Shown piece after piece: positions 20,961-33,711 of a DNA stretch of 64,000 nt. Origin of the DNA: Megaleporinus macrocephalus (lineage: Eukaryota; Chordata; Actinopteri; Characiformes; Anostomidae); NCBI GenBank assembly GCA_021613375.1, contig CM038719.1, positions 5,790,390-5,854,389 on the forward strand. Reading direction: 5' to 3'. The first letter of the stretch is position 1, and every line of letters begins with the position of its first letter. Made by a program: the position numbers and the translations under genes. The notes under the pieces are model-generated. The model saw only the letters and a program-made list of their open reading frames with translations, was not told where the DNA came from and ran no database searches.

Positions 20961-23900
20961 TTACTCCTCCTTCTCCTCTCCGTGTGTGATGACGTAGCAG
21001 ATGTTCTTGTAGTCAACATTGCCAGCCACATCTGGGGGGAAGGCGACCCACAGGTTCTTGATCTGAGGGACAGCAGGAGAGGGGGGTCAGAGGAGGCAGG
21101 ACAGTGACAAACAGGGTCAGTTGTCTGAGACATTTGTGTTGTGACAACGTTATCTGACAATGTTGTGAGAATGTAGTGGCAACATTGTCAGTCATAGGTT
21201 CCATTATATCTGCATTGGATTTTACTAAGTTGCCAATAAGTTGTCATAATACCATAAAACAATGTTGCTTAGTGACGTTGTGACAACGTTGTTGAGGCAA
21301 TGTTAACCGCGCCACCTTTTGACAACATTATAGCAACGTTGTAAGAAAGTAGACAACGTTGTGACAACGTGTGTTTGCTGGGTAATGTCCTCTTTGTCAT
21401 TGAACACTGGAGCTATTGTAGCTGAGGCTACTATAAAGTAGCTGTAGCTAACAAGCAACGCAAGCTTACTGGTCACTGATTAGCATGGTGCTAACTAGGC
21501 CTACCCTTACAAAAAAGAAGTTTATTCAAGTGTACCGTACGTTACTTCTTTTAAACTAAAAGGAAGTGAGTATGCTTTCAGTTTACTTTTTATTTACTTC
21601 ACAGGGATATACTAAACACAGTTATACTTAAGTATGCTTGGGTTATACTGACAAGTATAGAACAGTCTATACTAAGTATATTTGGTCTTTACTTGTACTT
21701 AATCTTTTGATTGAGATAGTAGAAGTAAGTATTCTTGCTCTGCACAAAAACACATCCAGTACAATATTTATTTAAAATTTGATTTATAAAGATTTATAAA
21801 TATACTAATATGTTTCTTAATCTGAGTGTGTCTTGTTTATTTTACGTGTGTCCACTGGTGAGTAAGTAAACGTTGTTAAGTTCTATTTTAAGTAGAAAAA
21901 AACCCTTAAACCTAGTCATATACTTTAAAGTACAACAATAATATAAGCAGTAAATTTTAAGTATTATGTTAGTTCACTTAAAGAAAACTTACAAGCTAGT
22001 AAACTAACAGTAAACCCTTAAGATTACTTTTAGTGTAGTTGCAGTACAAAAGATGTAAACTAGTTGTATACTTGGTTTACTACTCTTACAATTAAAGTGT
22101 ACTTAAAAGTATACTTTTAAAAACTAGAAAGTGGGCCAATTTAGTCCCAAGAAGTATTAAAATAGTACATATACGAGTGTACTACTAGTACAATGACATT
22201 AGTATAGTAACTGCATTAAGTATACTTAATAAAATGAACTTTAAGTATACTTACTTTCTGTAAAGGTAACTTGGATCAAAGCCTGTTGAGTTGCTAAGTC
22301 ATCTATATTACATAGCTGTAACAGCAGTGGTAGCCATCTTACAGCATTTGTTTTGTCAAGTGTGGCGACCGTGGTGGTTCCCACCCAGCTGAGCTGGTCA
22401 GATAGACCTCTGTAGTCGTACGTCCAAAGAGTAATCTGCTTGTTGACCCTCACATGGGGGCACTAGCTTCTACAGGGCTGGCAACAACCCAAATATCATT
22501 CTAATCATTCTAAAATCCCTCATACATGCCATTATATTTGCATGAACCTCTTTAAACTAAGCTAAGTTGCCAGAAGTAGTTATAATACCATAAAACAACA
22601 TTGTGTAACGTTGTGACAACCATTTTCAGACAAGGTTAAAAGGACCACCCTTTGACAACATTGTAGCAGTAAGAAAGTAGACAATGTTGTGACAACATTA
22701 TATATATGCTGGGTCAAAGCAAGTGGACTCTAAAGTTAGCCAGCTAGGGTTTATATTAACCAAATTAATATAGTCTATTGCTGTTATAGGATGCTTCTTG
22801 CTATGAAGCCATGTCTTCCTGTTTTGGGCGTCAGGCTTGTTGGTCAGACGAGAGCTGACAAAGTTAACTAGCTAGCTAGGGGTTGGAGTTAAGGCTAGCT
22901 TTCTTTGCTTTAGCTGGGAAGCACATAATATCAGCAAGTGGAACATGAAAATGTGGGTCCATAGCAAGAAACACTGTATAAAACTCCATAGTTGGTCAAA
23001 GAGATCCACAAAGGACCAGTTTGGCCTCTGCCTGTGGGTAGTGTTAGCTGGGTAAGCTAGCTAGCTAGCTAACATTAAAGCCCAGTGGTGCTAAACTTTG
23101 TATTTCTTTATATTTAAAAACTGTAACTTCTAAAAATGCTGCCATTTCCTCTCATATTACATGCAGTTAGCTAACATTGGGTCATATCAGCACCCAAGGT
23201 AATTAATTTCAAGGCTAACGGAGTGAACAGTAGCTAAGGAAAGCGTTTGTATGCGCAATTTTGATTATTTTGAGATACTTGAACTGCAGCCGCTCGCATC
23301 CCGCCATTAAATAAATATAGCTAACAGTACAATTAGTATTTTAGTTACACATATTCAAATAAAATAGCGTAAAATAGACATTAAGCTGGTGTTAAATTTA
23401 TAGAATATGGCCGCAGAAGCTAAACAGCACCCAATATATTTTTGTCTGATTTTACTTGAGAGTAAAGCTGAAGGAAACTTCATATAGCAAACATGTCCTG
23501 ATTGATGGACTACGTTTTTGCCCAAAAAAATATAACGGTTACTTTAAACTCACCTCCTCTGGGGAAAACCTGTCACACTGAGTGCTCAGGAGCTCCTCCA
23601 GGCTGTATAAGAACAAAACAGAAGTTACGACAACATGAACTCAACAAGCACGATCATAAAAACGAAGCAGACGAACGAGACGCTTCACTCACAAGGCCTT
23701 CTTAATGGTGCCTGTGCCCTCTGGGTCCAGCACCTTAAAAGCGGCCAAGATGACGTCCTCGGGGTCAGCGCCTGGACGGGACAGAGGGAGGCCGAATTAC
23801 ACGGACAGTCAGGAATTCTGTAAGTATTTTTGTTTCGACTGTGTGTTTCACAGTATGTGCTGCTTTAGTTCTATATCTAATGACAAAGTTCTGATCTCAT

Positions 23901-24806
23901 ACCCTTCAGCTTCTCTCCGAACATGGTGAGGAAGACGGTGAAGTTGATTGGGCCGCTGGCCTCCTTGATCATGGCCTCCAGCTCCTCATTCTTCACATTC
24001 AGCTGACCTGCAGACCAAAAGAGAGAGAGAGAGACAGAGAGAGTTAAGTGGCCATTCAGTGGAAGTACAAGGTTAGTGTTTCTAATAAAGTGGCCAGCTA
24101 GTGGAAACACAAGGTGGGTGTTCTAATAAAGGGGCTGGTTAGTGGAAGTACAAGCTTGGTGTTTCTAATTATGTTGTCAGACAGTGGAAGTACAAAGTAG
24201 GTGTTTCTAATAAAGTGGCCGGTTAGTGGAAGCACAAGGTAGGTGTTTCTAATGAAATGGCCAATTAGTGGAAGTACAAGGCATGTGTTTCTAATAAAGT
24301 GGCCAATTAGTGGAAGTACAAGCTTGGTATTTTTAATTATGTGGTCAGACAGTGGAAGTACAAGGTGGGTGTTTCTAATAAAATGGCCAGCTAGTGGAAG
24401 CAGAGGGTAGGTGTTTCTAATAAAGTGCCCAGTTAGTGGAAGCACAAGGTGGGTGTTTCTAATAAAGTGGCCAGCAAAGTGAAAGTACAAAATAGATGTT
24501 TTCAATAAAGTGGCCGGTCAGTGGAAGCACAAGGTACGTGTTTCTAATAAAATGGCCAGTCAGTGGATTTATAAGGCATGTGTTTCTAATAAAGTGGCCA
24601 GCGAGTGGAAGTACAAAGTAAGTGTTTCCAATAAAGAGGCCAGTTAGTGAACACACAAGGTAGGTGTTTCTAATAAAGTGGCCAGTTCTGAAATATTTTA
24701 ATCAGAGTGATGAATGTCGTACCCATTGAGGCCAACACGTCCCTCAGGTCATCCTTGCTGATGATACCGTCTCTGTTCTGGTCAATGATTGTGAAAGCCT
24801 GTGGGT

Positions 24807-24844
<38 letters not shown>

Positions 24845-27800
24845 CAGCATTTGTTAACTCCTGACAGAGTGTAGAAGACTACAGGAAATATAGGGGGCGA
24901 TATGACTCCTTTTATTTAATTTTATTTATTAAACAGTCTTTAATGCTCTATAATGTTCATATGAAGCAGCATCATAGAGAGAGGAGCTGAGGAAGGCACA
25001 TTGATTGGATTGTATAAGTACTTAAGATACAGCTAAATACAGCTTTAGAACTGTAGACGTTCTTCTGAGTTGCTGGCCTCCCTCTCCGTTTCCTCATGAA
25101 ACCAAAGACGACCCTTCTGATATGAACTTTCTTTCATCTCCTTCACACTCACTCGCCCCTCCTTCAGCCCAGAATGACCAATCAGTCCAGAATGTAAAGC
25201 CACTCATCTCCTTAACGGCCGTATCGCTTACACACACGTGCTCCTACTGGACGTCTCACAATCCCAACTTAGCACATCCACACCCTGACCGAGTCCTCAG
25301 ACACATAACTGACTAAACCCCACACACTGTTCCTCTTACTGTCCATCATCTGTCCCTCCATCTCTGTTCACTGACTGACCTTTATTGTACTCTCAGATCT
25401 CAGCTGATCTCACATTTACCAACTGACCGACTCCATTTTGGTCGATTTTTATTTTTCTACATCATTTAGACGCAGCAGCTGCTGTTTACATTGAGGGAAA
25501 ATTTCATGATGAGTGGACCAATAGAAATGCTCTAAAATCACTTAGGAAATATTCTGGTTCCATTGACTTACATTGAATTGAAGCAAGTTTTCGGCCTCTC
25601 CTGTAAAGTTGGCATTTTGGAGATACACCATAAAGCAGCATTAAAAACTAAAGTTGTACTTTTAGAATGTAGAATGCTCTAATGTGAAAACAGAACCATC
25701 ACATATTAAGATGATGAACTTTTAGACCAAATTATAGTTTATTTTAAATAATTCATAGTATCTACTGAACAACTCATAGCGGCTACTGAACCATTTATAG
25801 TGGATACTGAAAAAATGATAGTAGATACTAAAATAATTCATAGTAGATACTGAATAATTCACAGTGGCTAGTAAACTATACCTAGCGGATACTGAAAAAG
25901 TGATAGTACATAATAATTCATAGTATCTACTGAACAACTCATAGCGGCTACTGAACAATTCATAGTGGATACTGAAAAAATGAAAGTAGATACTAAATAA
26001 TTAATAGTAGATACTGAATAATTCACAGTGGCTACTAAACAATACCTAGTGGATACTGAAAAAGTGATAGTACATACTAAATAATTCATAGTGGATACTG
26101 AAAAAGTGATAGTACATACTAAATAATTCATAGTGTCTACTGAACAGTTCATAGTGATACTGAAAAAATGATAGTAGATACTAAATAATTAGTGGTGGAT
26201 ACTAAATAATTCACAGTGGCTACTAAACAATCCCTAGTGGATACTGAAAAAGTGGTAGTACATACTAAATAATTCATAGTAGATACTGAAAAATGAACAG
26301 TTGATACAGAACAGTAATAAAAACAATTAATAATAATATAAAACAACATCACAACTGAGGGACATCCACTGTGTCTATGAAGTTTATGCAGTGAGTGGTT
26401 GTTGGCCACAGATTTATTTGGTGTTTAATGCTCTGCACAGTTGTTTACTATCTATTTTATTAGTATTTTAATGCATTAATTAGAAAAATGATAATATATA
26501 TCATGTTTAAATGTATATATCTTTATTTGCTCTGCCCATGTAACATATTTCCACTTTATTAGCATTTGAGAGACTCTCAGAAGCTTAAGGCCTTAAAAGT
26601 TTCCTCTTCTAACCAGTTCAGCTCTCCATCGCTCTCTCTCTCCTGTCCTTCTTTGGTACCTCACTTTCTGTCCATCCCTAATTTCTCTCTCTCCCAGTAA
26701 TGCTCTAAACCCCTCTGCAGCTGCTCGGGGGGATTAGAAAGGAAAGATGGGAAGGAGCAAATGAACAGATGAGTGCTGTGAGAGTGAGAGATGTTTCAGA
26801 TTCTCCACTTAAGACATTCCTGTTTTTATAACCGCACGAGAGAGAGAGAGAGAGAGAGAGAGGGGTTGTTTCTGTTGACGTATGTAGACCCCACCATAAT
26901 TCCTCCAATTTAAATGCCCCCCAAAGCGGCTAAAGATAGACGCAGTTTACTTTTCCTTTTGGAGGGGAGCTCGTTCTGACCGCTAGATAATTAACCTGTC
27001 CAGGCTCCGATTACAATCAACAAAAATGGAGCTCCAGCTTAAGACAAATCCTTAAACTTGCATTGCAGTTTAGTGGTAGACAGAGTTTACACACTAGTTT
27101 AATAGCAAATACTAAACGATTCATGGTAGATATTCAGTAATTCATACTGGATAATATATACAGGACTGTTTATCTCTATAAAGAAGTATGAAGAAGTAAT
27201 TTGCAAAAACATAATTCATAGCAGATACTGAATTGATGTATTTGGGTATAAATGGACAGAAGCTCATATTTTTTGACCTCTTGACCTCTTTCGAAAATTC
27301 ATACTGGATAGTATATAATGAACAATTAATAGTAATTACTAATAGAAAGTTAATAGTGGATATCGAACAAATTAGAGTACTGAATCATTGAAAGTAGATA
27401 CTGGATAATTCATAGTGGATCTAAAGAAACTCATAGCAGATACTGAATCAATGTATTTGGGTATTAATGGACAGAAGCTCATATTTTTTGACCTCTTGAC
27501 CTCTACAGGACGGTTTCGAAAATTCATACTGGATAATACTGGATAGTATATAATGAACAATTAATAGTAATTACTAATAGAAAGTTAATAATGACTATTG
27601 AGCAAATTAGAGTAGCTACTGAATCATTGAAAGTAGATACTGGATAATTCATAGTGGATCTTAAGAAACTCATAGTGGATACTGAATCATTTATAGTAGC
27701 TTCTGCATCATTTGTAGTTGATACTGAATCATTAATAGTAGATACTAGTAAATTATAGTAGATGCTGAATAACTCATAGTGGTTACTGTATAATTCATAG

Positions 27801-28908
27801 TAAATGTTGAATATTTCATAGTAGATAGTGAGTAATTCATAGTAGATACTGAAAAATTCATAGTAGATAGTGAGTAATTCATAGTAGATACTGAATAATT
27901 CATAGTAGGTGTTGAGTAGCAGCGAATGGCTAATTTGCTGTAGGATTAATAACCGAATAATTAGTCGGCAGATATCGCGCTCTTCCTCTGAACGACTACA
28001 AATTATGGGCTGCAATCGTTTTTTCTCAGCGTGGTGATACGGGTTTGGTTGAAAAACAACACAGTTATGAGCTTCTAATTAGCGCTCAGGTTATTTGGGG
28101 TGGACTGGTCCTGGTGCTAGACTGGTGTGTGGGTGGTAGTGATCATCACCTCCTTGTACTCCTGAATCTGGCTCTGCTCAAACATGGAGAACACGTTGGA
28201 GGATCCCTCTCCTCCTCCTGCCCTCCTCTTGGCCTTCTTGGGTGCCTGCAGGTCAGCACGGTCAGCACAGTTAGCACGGTTAGCACAGTTAGCACAGTAA
28301 ACACAGTCAGCACAGTAAACACAGTCAGCACAGTAAACAACACACACAACTTGCCAGAACAGCTGAAAGATTATTAGCATCTCATACGGTTTCTGGCTGC
28401 ACACAGACTACAGACTACCGTGCATCTGCCCATAAGGGGCGTATCCAGCAGCTGAGGGGCAGATGAGCCACTCGTGGGCAGCTACACATATCTTGGTCAT
28501 CAAATATAAAGTTCACAAGACAAAATTCACCCAACAATGTTTAATCGACATGCTGATTTCTTTGCTATATTAAAAAACGTGTTGCTATATTTCTCCTACG
28601 TTTACACGTTCTGGTTCAGAACAAATCGTTTATCATCAACAATTCAAGATCTGGAGTTTCTACTCGTGTTGGATCTGCTGAAAACCAGCGTCCGCCCAGA
28701 AAGAAGCCCCAAAAACTCCTAGAGGAAATCTGATGGTTGGGAATTTGACTATGTCCCGGCGAAAGGAGTTCCAGAAATAAGAGCAAATAATCCCAGACAG
28801 TGCAGAACCGTTACACCCTGCACCGAAGCTCCAGTCCCTTGGCTTCGGTTCCAGGTGCACACCTGGCTGGCAGGTAAGGCCCGGCCAGGTAAGGCTGCTA
28901 CTCACCAT
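20961..28908 (-). CDS. mylpf: Fast skeletal myosin regulatory light chain 2
   Basis: MYLPF is the phosphorylatable light chain wrapped around the fast-muscle myosin heavy-chain neck. Coding exons (minus): 28908-28906 (ATG only), 28245-28150, 24798-24723, 24007-23903, 23771-23693, 23602-23554 and 21062-20961. All junctions are AG/GT and in phase, giving 169 residues, the same length as mammals. Residues 3-9 (PKKAKRR) and S16/S17 form the MLCK target. The first EF-hand loop is intact (D39-x-N41-x-D43-G44 to D50). Later EF hands are degenerate, as usual in regulatory light chains. The C terminus THGEEKEE is typical. An ATG-only first coding exon is known for this family. Intron 2 (3.3 kb) and intron 3 carry minisatellites. 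Identification is very secure; whether this is the a or b paralogue cannot be told. Confidence 0.98.
21110..21385. repeat. GTTGTGACAACGTTGT-type repeat, with relative at 22,560-22,725
   Basis: Self-complementary motifs such as GACAACGTTGT recur, ending in GTGTTTGCTGGGT. The matching block at 22,560-22,725 ends in TATGCTGGGTCAA. They flank the MITE at 21,502-22,268 in mylpf intron 6, so they may be one older element interrupted by it. Confidence 0.5.
21502..22268. mobile_element. MITE with CCCTTACA inverted ends and TA target sites
   Basis: TACCCTTACAAAAAAGAAGT at the left is the inverted partner of AGTATACTTACTTTCTGTAA, followed by AGGTA, at the right. The flanking TA is consistent with Tc1/mariner-type integration. 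The interior is full of AGTATACTT-like motifs. It carries no ORF and lies in the last mylpf intron. Confidence 0.65.
24047..24690. repeat. 42-bp minisatellite, about 15 copies
   Basis: The unit contains AGTGGAAGCACAAGGTAGGT and GTTTCTAATAAAGTGGCCAG. It fills mylpf intron 3 between the exons at 24,007 and 24,723. In the gene direction it gives long open frames without any protein character. Confidence 0.9.
24805..24842. repeat. (GA)n microsatellite at a mylpf exon border
   Basis: In the gene direction this is a TC run only a few bases upstream of the acceptor of the exon 24,798-24,723. It could act as a long polypyrimidine tract. Confidence 0.85.
25725..26310. repeat. 21-bp ATTCATAGTAGATACTGAATA-type minisatellite
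   Basis: Degenerate copies of ATTCATAGTGGATACTGAA run through mylpf intron 2. The same unit in either orientation recurs at 27,070-27,940, 36,630-37,470, 38,825-39,000, 57,890-58,000 and 59,570-61,440. Confidence 0.85.
27070..27945. repeat. 21-bp minisatellite, second block
   Basis: Same family as 25,725-26,310. It includes a direct duplication of about 230 bp: AATGTATTTGGGTATAAATG at 27,235 and again at 27,450, each followed by GACAGAAGCTCATATTTTTT. In mylpf intron 2. Confidence 0.8.
28252..28340. repeat. 9-bp GTTAGCACA/GTAAACACA repeat next to a mylpf acceptor
   Basis: Short units of GTCAGCACA, GTTAGCACG and GTAAACACA lie immediately upstream (in the gene direction) of mylpf coding exon 2. 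Confidence 0.7.
28852..28865. promoter_or_regulatory. mylpf: Paired E-boxes in mylpf intron 1
   Basis: CAGGTG at 28852-28857 and CACCTG at 28860-28865 are two E-boxes of the type bound by MyoD-family factors, about 45 bases downstream of the ATG-only exon. Function is inferred from the gene's muscle role. Confidence 0.4.
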
Positions 28909-28990
28909 GCTGAGACGGTATGTGTGAAGTGTGAGAAGCTCGAAGAAGAGAAGAGTGAGTGAAGCCGCGGCTTGGCTCGGGCCCCGGCGG

Positions 28991-29022
28991 CTTATATACC
29001 TCCCACCCGCCGCTAATTATAG
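28991..29022 (-). promoter_or_regulatory. mylpf: mylpf core promoter: TATA box and MEF2 site
   Basis: In the gene direction, GGTATATAAG (28991-29000) is a strong TATA box about 85 bases before the ATG, which predicts transcription starting near 28,960-28,967. Just upstream, CTATAATTAG (29013-29022) fits the MEF2 consensus YTA(A/T)4TAR exactly. Both suit a muscle structural gene. Confidence 0.75.
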
Positions 29023-29584
29023 CAGCAGCCTTAAGTTTGGCTTGGGAGAAACGACAGCGGCAGGAAGATGGAAGGAGCGGATGAGGAGGGAGAGAGGGAT
29101 GGGAGGGGGGGTGATGAAGGGACAGACGGAGGGTCCCTATCACCTTACGGCCACTCCAAAATAGCCGCGTGTCTTGGAATGGGGGTGAATCTGATACCCG
29201 GGAGATGGAGTGATAGTCCCACGTGGACTAATATGGACATAGCAAGTTGGGTAACTGTCCACACAATCCGTTCGCTGACCCATACTGACCCCCCCCAAAT
29301 CTGTCTATCTCTCCATCTCTTAGCACTAGGCCATATTGGTGGAACCTGTATTTTGGGGTTATGAGGCGCGCTTCACCTTTTAATGCCACGGTTTACGTCC
29401 TCGGCGTCGGACGAATACGACTTTATATTTTTACATGCGGGCCGGCGTGCAGCATCTGACCTCCATATATCTTTACATTCACATATTCACGACTGCAGAG
29501 TCTACACAGTATATACGGACAGTGTGCAGCAGCGTTCTTTGTTCAGGAGGTGTTTCTCATGTATTCTAATTAGCTACAAGATAC

Positions 29585-30295
29585 AAATATAATAGGGCTC
29601 CTAACAACCACCTGGAAAACCAGCTGGTAGAACCAACAACTGTCCCAGTGAGATAAATAAACAGCACTTAAAGCTTTGAATGACTGAGGAGGACATCGAG
29701 CTCCACCTTCATATCTGAGAACATCTACAGGTGTTTCTGTTTATCCTTCCACTGTGAGAAGACACCTCAATGCTATGACATCTGAAAGGAGGTGTAGCTG
29801 CTCAAGAAGCTCCTCACTGAGAAAAGGAGATACAGACACATCAAACAAAGAATCTGCCGAAGTTCTCAGAACAATGGACTGACCACTGACATGACGCTCC
29901 TAACATCCAACTGGAAAACCACCTGCTAGACCCACAAACACTGTCCCAGTCAGATAAATACACATCTTTACAGGTCTGAGATGTAGGAGAACATCAAGCT
30001 CCACCTTCAGATCTGAGAACATTCACAAAAGCTCCTCAGTGAAAAAAGGAGACACACACACATCAAACAAACAAAGAAAATGCTGGTGGACTTAGAACAG
30101 TGGACTGACCACCCCAGAGTCCAGAACCTCAACACCATTGAATGTGTTTGGGGTTATTTGGACGGTGGGCAGTAGAAGCAGCTTCTGAGACAGAACTCGA
30201 GTCTCTCTGAGGGTCTGAAAGTGAGCCTCCTGGAATGAGTGGACACGCTGTGATGGACACAATGAACCCTTAAACATCTGACACTGTTTAACATG
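29585..30295 (+). pseudogene. Tc1-like transposase remnant, partly duplicated
   Basis: Conceptual + frames give a helix-turn-helix piece like PSTVRRHL near 29,750. Near 30,110-30,160 they give LNTIECVWGYLDG, the block around the catalytic Glu. The N-terminal part is present in two tandem versions about 290 bases apart. There are many stops and frameshifts. It is the same family as 38,105-39,390. Confidence 0.6.
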
Positions 30296-30764
30296 TGAAA
30301 CTGAAAGAGGAGTGAATTACTCAAATACTCAAGTTCATTCAGAGCAATACAATGACATTTCTGTTTGTGGCAGTTTAATTATATATATATATATGTATTA
30401 GTTAATATGTTATATATACTATACTGTTATTATTACACTATGTCTATGATGTTATACATAATATATACAGTCTATAAATATAAATAGTGCTGCTGCTTTT
30501 TATTGCGTATTTGCACTGCCGACATAACTGTGTATTTGTGTATGTATGTATGTATGTATGTATCTATCTATCTATCTCGCTGTTTGCCTAACTATCTATC
30601 AATATATTTCTATCTACACATATTTCTTACTTGCAGTAAAACCTCATATCTCCAATTTAATTAACGTAAAACCGTTTCAGTAATTGTTCTTTACATTGTC
30701 ATTTTGAGACGCAAGGTTTTGATGCAAGGTTTTGTTTTGATAGTTGATATCTATATACAGATAT

Positions 30765-30847
30765 GCAGCCATACTGTTCTGTGGGGATCCTGTTAATTAA
30801 AGAACAGAATAAAGTAATAAAGTATAGAGAGAATCAGATGAGCTACA

Positions 30848-30922
<75 letters not shown>

Positions 30923-30925
30923 TTC
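30765..30925. repeat. Foldback-element fragment running into (TA)n
   Basis: AAAGAACAGAATAAAGTAAT and AGAATCAGATGAGCTACAG belong to the 13,150 family. The copy ends in about 35 TA dinucleotides (30,851-30,919). Confidence 0.7.
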
Positions 30926-31224
30926 ATATAACATACATATATATAAATATCATATGTTTTTTGTATTTGTTTGTTTATATATAACATACTACATAATTTT
31001 GATTTTTATTTATAATATAGTCTTATTTATTTCTATGCTGTTACACTCGCTGTAGCGTCATGACTGATTGAGTCGCTGACATTCGTAACAGTGTATTTAT
31101 TACTAATTACTATTACAGTCATACGCCTCTGCGTTTAATAAGCCCTCTTTTCCGTTATTCTCACTTCTATGTACCAAAACAGTCCTAATTCATTTCCAGC
31201 CTCTCTTTATCCCTTACTGCTGCT

Positions 31225-31880
31225 GTAGACAGAATGGGTGGAGCTAAGATGCTGTAGACAGAATGGGTGGAGCTAAGATGCTGTAGACTGAATGGGTGGA
31301 GCTAAGATGCTGTAGACTAAATGGGTGGAGCTAAGATGCTGTAGACTGAATGGGTGGGACTAAACTGCTAAAGACTGAATGGGTGGAGCTAAGATGCTGT
31401 AGACTGAATGGGTGGGACTAAACTACTGTAGTCTGAATGGGTGGGACTAAACTGCTAAAGACTGAATGAGTGGAGCTAAACTGCTGTTGACTGAATGGGT
31501 GGAGTTAAACTGCTGTAGACTGAATGGGTGGGGCTAAACTGCTAAAGACTGAATGAGTGTCGCTAAACTGCTGTTGACTGAGTGGGTGGAGCTAAACTGC
31601 TGTAGACTGAATGGGTGGGACTAAATTGCTGTAGACTGAATGGGTGGGACTAAACTGCTAAAGACTGAATGAGTGGAGCTAAAATGCTGTTGACTGAATG
31701 GGTGGGACTAAATTGCTGTAGACTGAATGGGTGGGACTAAACTGCTAAAGACTGAATGAGTGGAGCTAAACTGCTGTAGACTGAATGGGTGGAGCTAAGA
31801 TGCTGTAGGCTGAATGGGTGGAGCTAAACTGCTGTAGACTGCATGGGTGGAGCTAAGATGCTGTAGACTGAATCCAGTTT
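31225..31880. repeat. 29-bp minisatellite, about 22 copies
   Basis: The unit contains GCTGTAGACTGAATGGGTGG and GCTAAACT. Copies alternate between TGTAGACTGAATGGG and TAAAGACTGAATGAG types. Intergenic. Confidence 0.93.
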
Positions 31881-32089
31881 ATATGATATTTCACTATATC
31901 AAAATTTAATATTAGAGATTTTAAAAGTTTCATTTTAGATTTTGTAGCTTTTTAAAAACACTAAACAAAAGCTGCACAGATCCAACATGATATAACACAA
32001 CACAAGAACACAACAATTACAATACCAATGATTATAACACATAAAAACAATTAACTATGAAACAGACCTCAGATTGCCTCTCATTTTAG

Positions 32090-32865
32090 TTTTTTTTCTG
32101 CACGTTTGTGATTTTTCTGTTTTATTTTAACAGCTTTTTTATTTGCTGTTTGTTTTTTCTGCACATTTTTATGTTTTTTTGTTTTGTGTTGTTGCTGCTA
32201 GTCCACACATTTTTATATTTTTTTGCTTTACCTGCACATTGTTTAGTTTTGTCTGCACTACTTTGTATTTGTATGTTTGTTGGGATTTTTGTTTGCTATT
32301 TCATATTTTGTCTGCACATCTCTATTTTTTTTGCACGCACATGTTTTGTGTTTTCTGTTTAATTCTGATGTTTTGCTTATATATTTTGGTAATTTTTAGT
32401 TTTGTCTGCTATTCTTTTGTCTGCACATTTTTTCCTGTTTTTTGTTTTGTCTGCTATTTTTTTCTGCTTTTTTCATGTTTTTTGTTTTGTCTGCAATTTT
32501 TTTCATGTTTTTTGTTTTGTCTGTTATTTTTTCATGTTTTTTGTTTTGCCTGCTATTTTTTTGGTTTTATCTGCACATTTTCCCATGTTTTTGTTTTGTC
32601 TGCAATTTTTTTTCATGTTTTTTGTTTTGCCTGCTATTTTTTTCTATTGTCTGCTATTTTTTTGGTTTTATCTGCACATTTTCCCATGTTTTTTGTTTTG
32701 CCTGCTATTTTTTTGTTTTGTCTGCAATTTTTTTCATGTTTTTTGTTTTGTCTTTTTTTATGTTTTTTGTTTTGCCTGTTATTTTTTTCTGTTGTCTGCT
32801 ATTTTTTTGGTTTTGTTTGCACATTTTCCCATGTTTTTTGTTTTGTCTGCTGTTTTTGTGTTATT
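32090..32865. repeat. T-rich tandem repeat (TTTTTTGTTTTGTCTGC)
   Basis: Irregular units of about 30 bases contain TTTCATGTTTTTTGTTTTG and GTCTGCTATTTTTTT. Three overlapping Phe/Cys-rich open frames here are artefacts of composition. Units are near-pure T/G/C on this strand. Confidence 0.85.
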
Positions 32866-32999
32866 TGAGTTGAAGCAGGTGGGATGAATCAGGAATATCT
32901 CTGAACAGTGGAGCGTTAAGGCTCAGCAGGTCCAGAGCTGTGATCCTCAGTTTGGTCCTGTTAATGCTCAGCCTTCGCTTCTGCTTTCAGCTCCAATCA

Positions 33000-33700
33000 A
33001 AAATAGGTTTTAATACCCTTCCCATTATAGAGATGACCAATGATTCACAACCCCCCCAACACAGCCAAGTCCATATTCAGAGACCCCCACACCCTCTCTC
33101 TCTCTCTCTCTCTGTAAGTGTAAGCTGATCTGCAGCGCCGCAGCTGTGTGAGAGCTCCTCTCTCTCTGTTTCTCTCTGTTTGGGTGGACCGGTCAGTGGG
33201 CGAGAGGTCTGCAGCTGTAGAGGACGTGAAGATGACGCGTGCGAAGGAGAAGTGTGTGTGACTGGAGGAGTTCCTGAGAGGCTGATGAGGTGCTGCGTGT
33301 TTCTGAGAGACAGCTGGGAGGCACCAAAATAGAAAAACAAGATGTTCTTTTCTTCTCCTCCTTCGCTCCGTCCGTCCGTCGTCTCCTTCTCTGGTGTGTG
33401 AATGCAGTGCTTTGTTTGCATTCCTCTACTGCTTCGGCTCCACCCGATATCCAGAGGCCTCTCCGCCTCTCTGACTCTCTGACTCTCTGCCCCCGGTCTC
33501 TCTGTGCTGAGGGTCTGATGAGTTATTTAAGTGATTTATCTGGTAAAGCAGAGTTAGAAGACTGACCGGTCAGAGAGGTCAGTGCTGAGAGACCAGCTCT
33601 TCTCTTTTTGCTCTGGAGGTTTAAAGACGGTAATCCTGCTTCTGTCTTAATCAGCCAGTAAAGAGACGCGTCGGCATGTAATCAGCCTAGAATAATTGAA
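33000..33700. other. Gene-free stretch, mostly unique
   Basis: I see only a (CT)n run at 33,097-33,114 and no gene-like signal. It is moderately GC-rich around 33,130-33,260. Confidence 0.4.
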
Positions 33701-33711
33701 ATGGGCGTAGT

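Noticed and set aside
20093..20989. Several open frames on the plus strand near the mylpf 3' end
   Set aside because: They overlap the mylpf 3' UTR and last exon in antisense and show no family resemblance.
32143..32887. Phe/Cys-rich open frames resembling membrane proteins
   Set aside because: Low-complexity T-rich tandem DNA. All three frames stay open, which shows composition, not coding.
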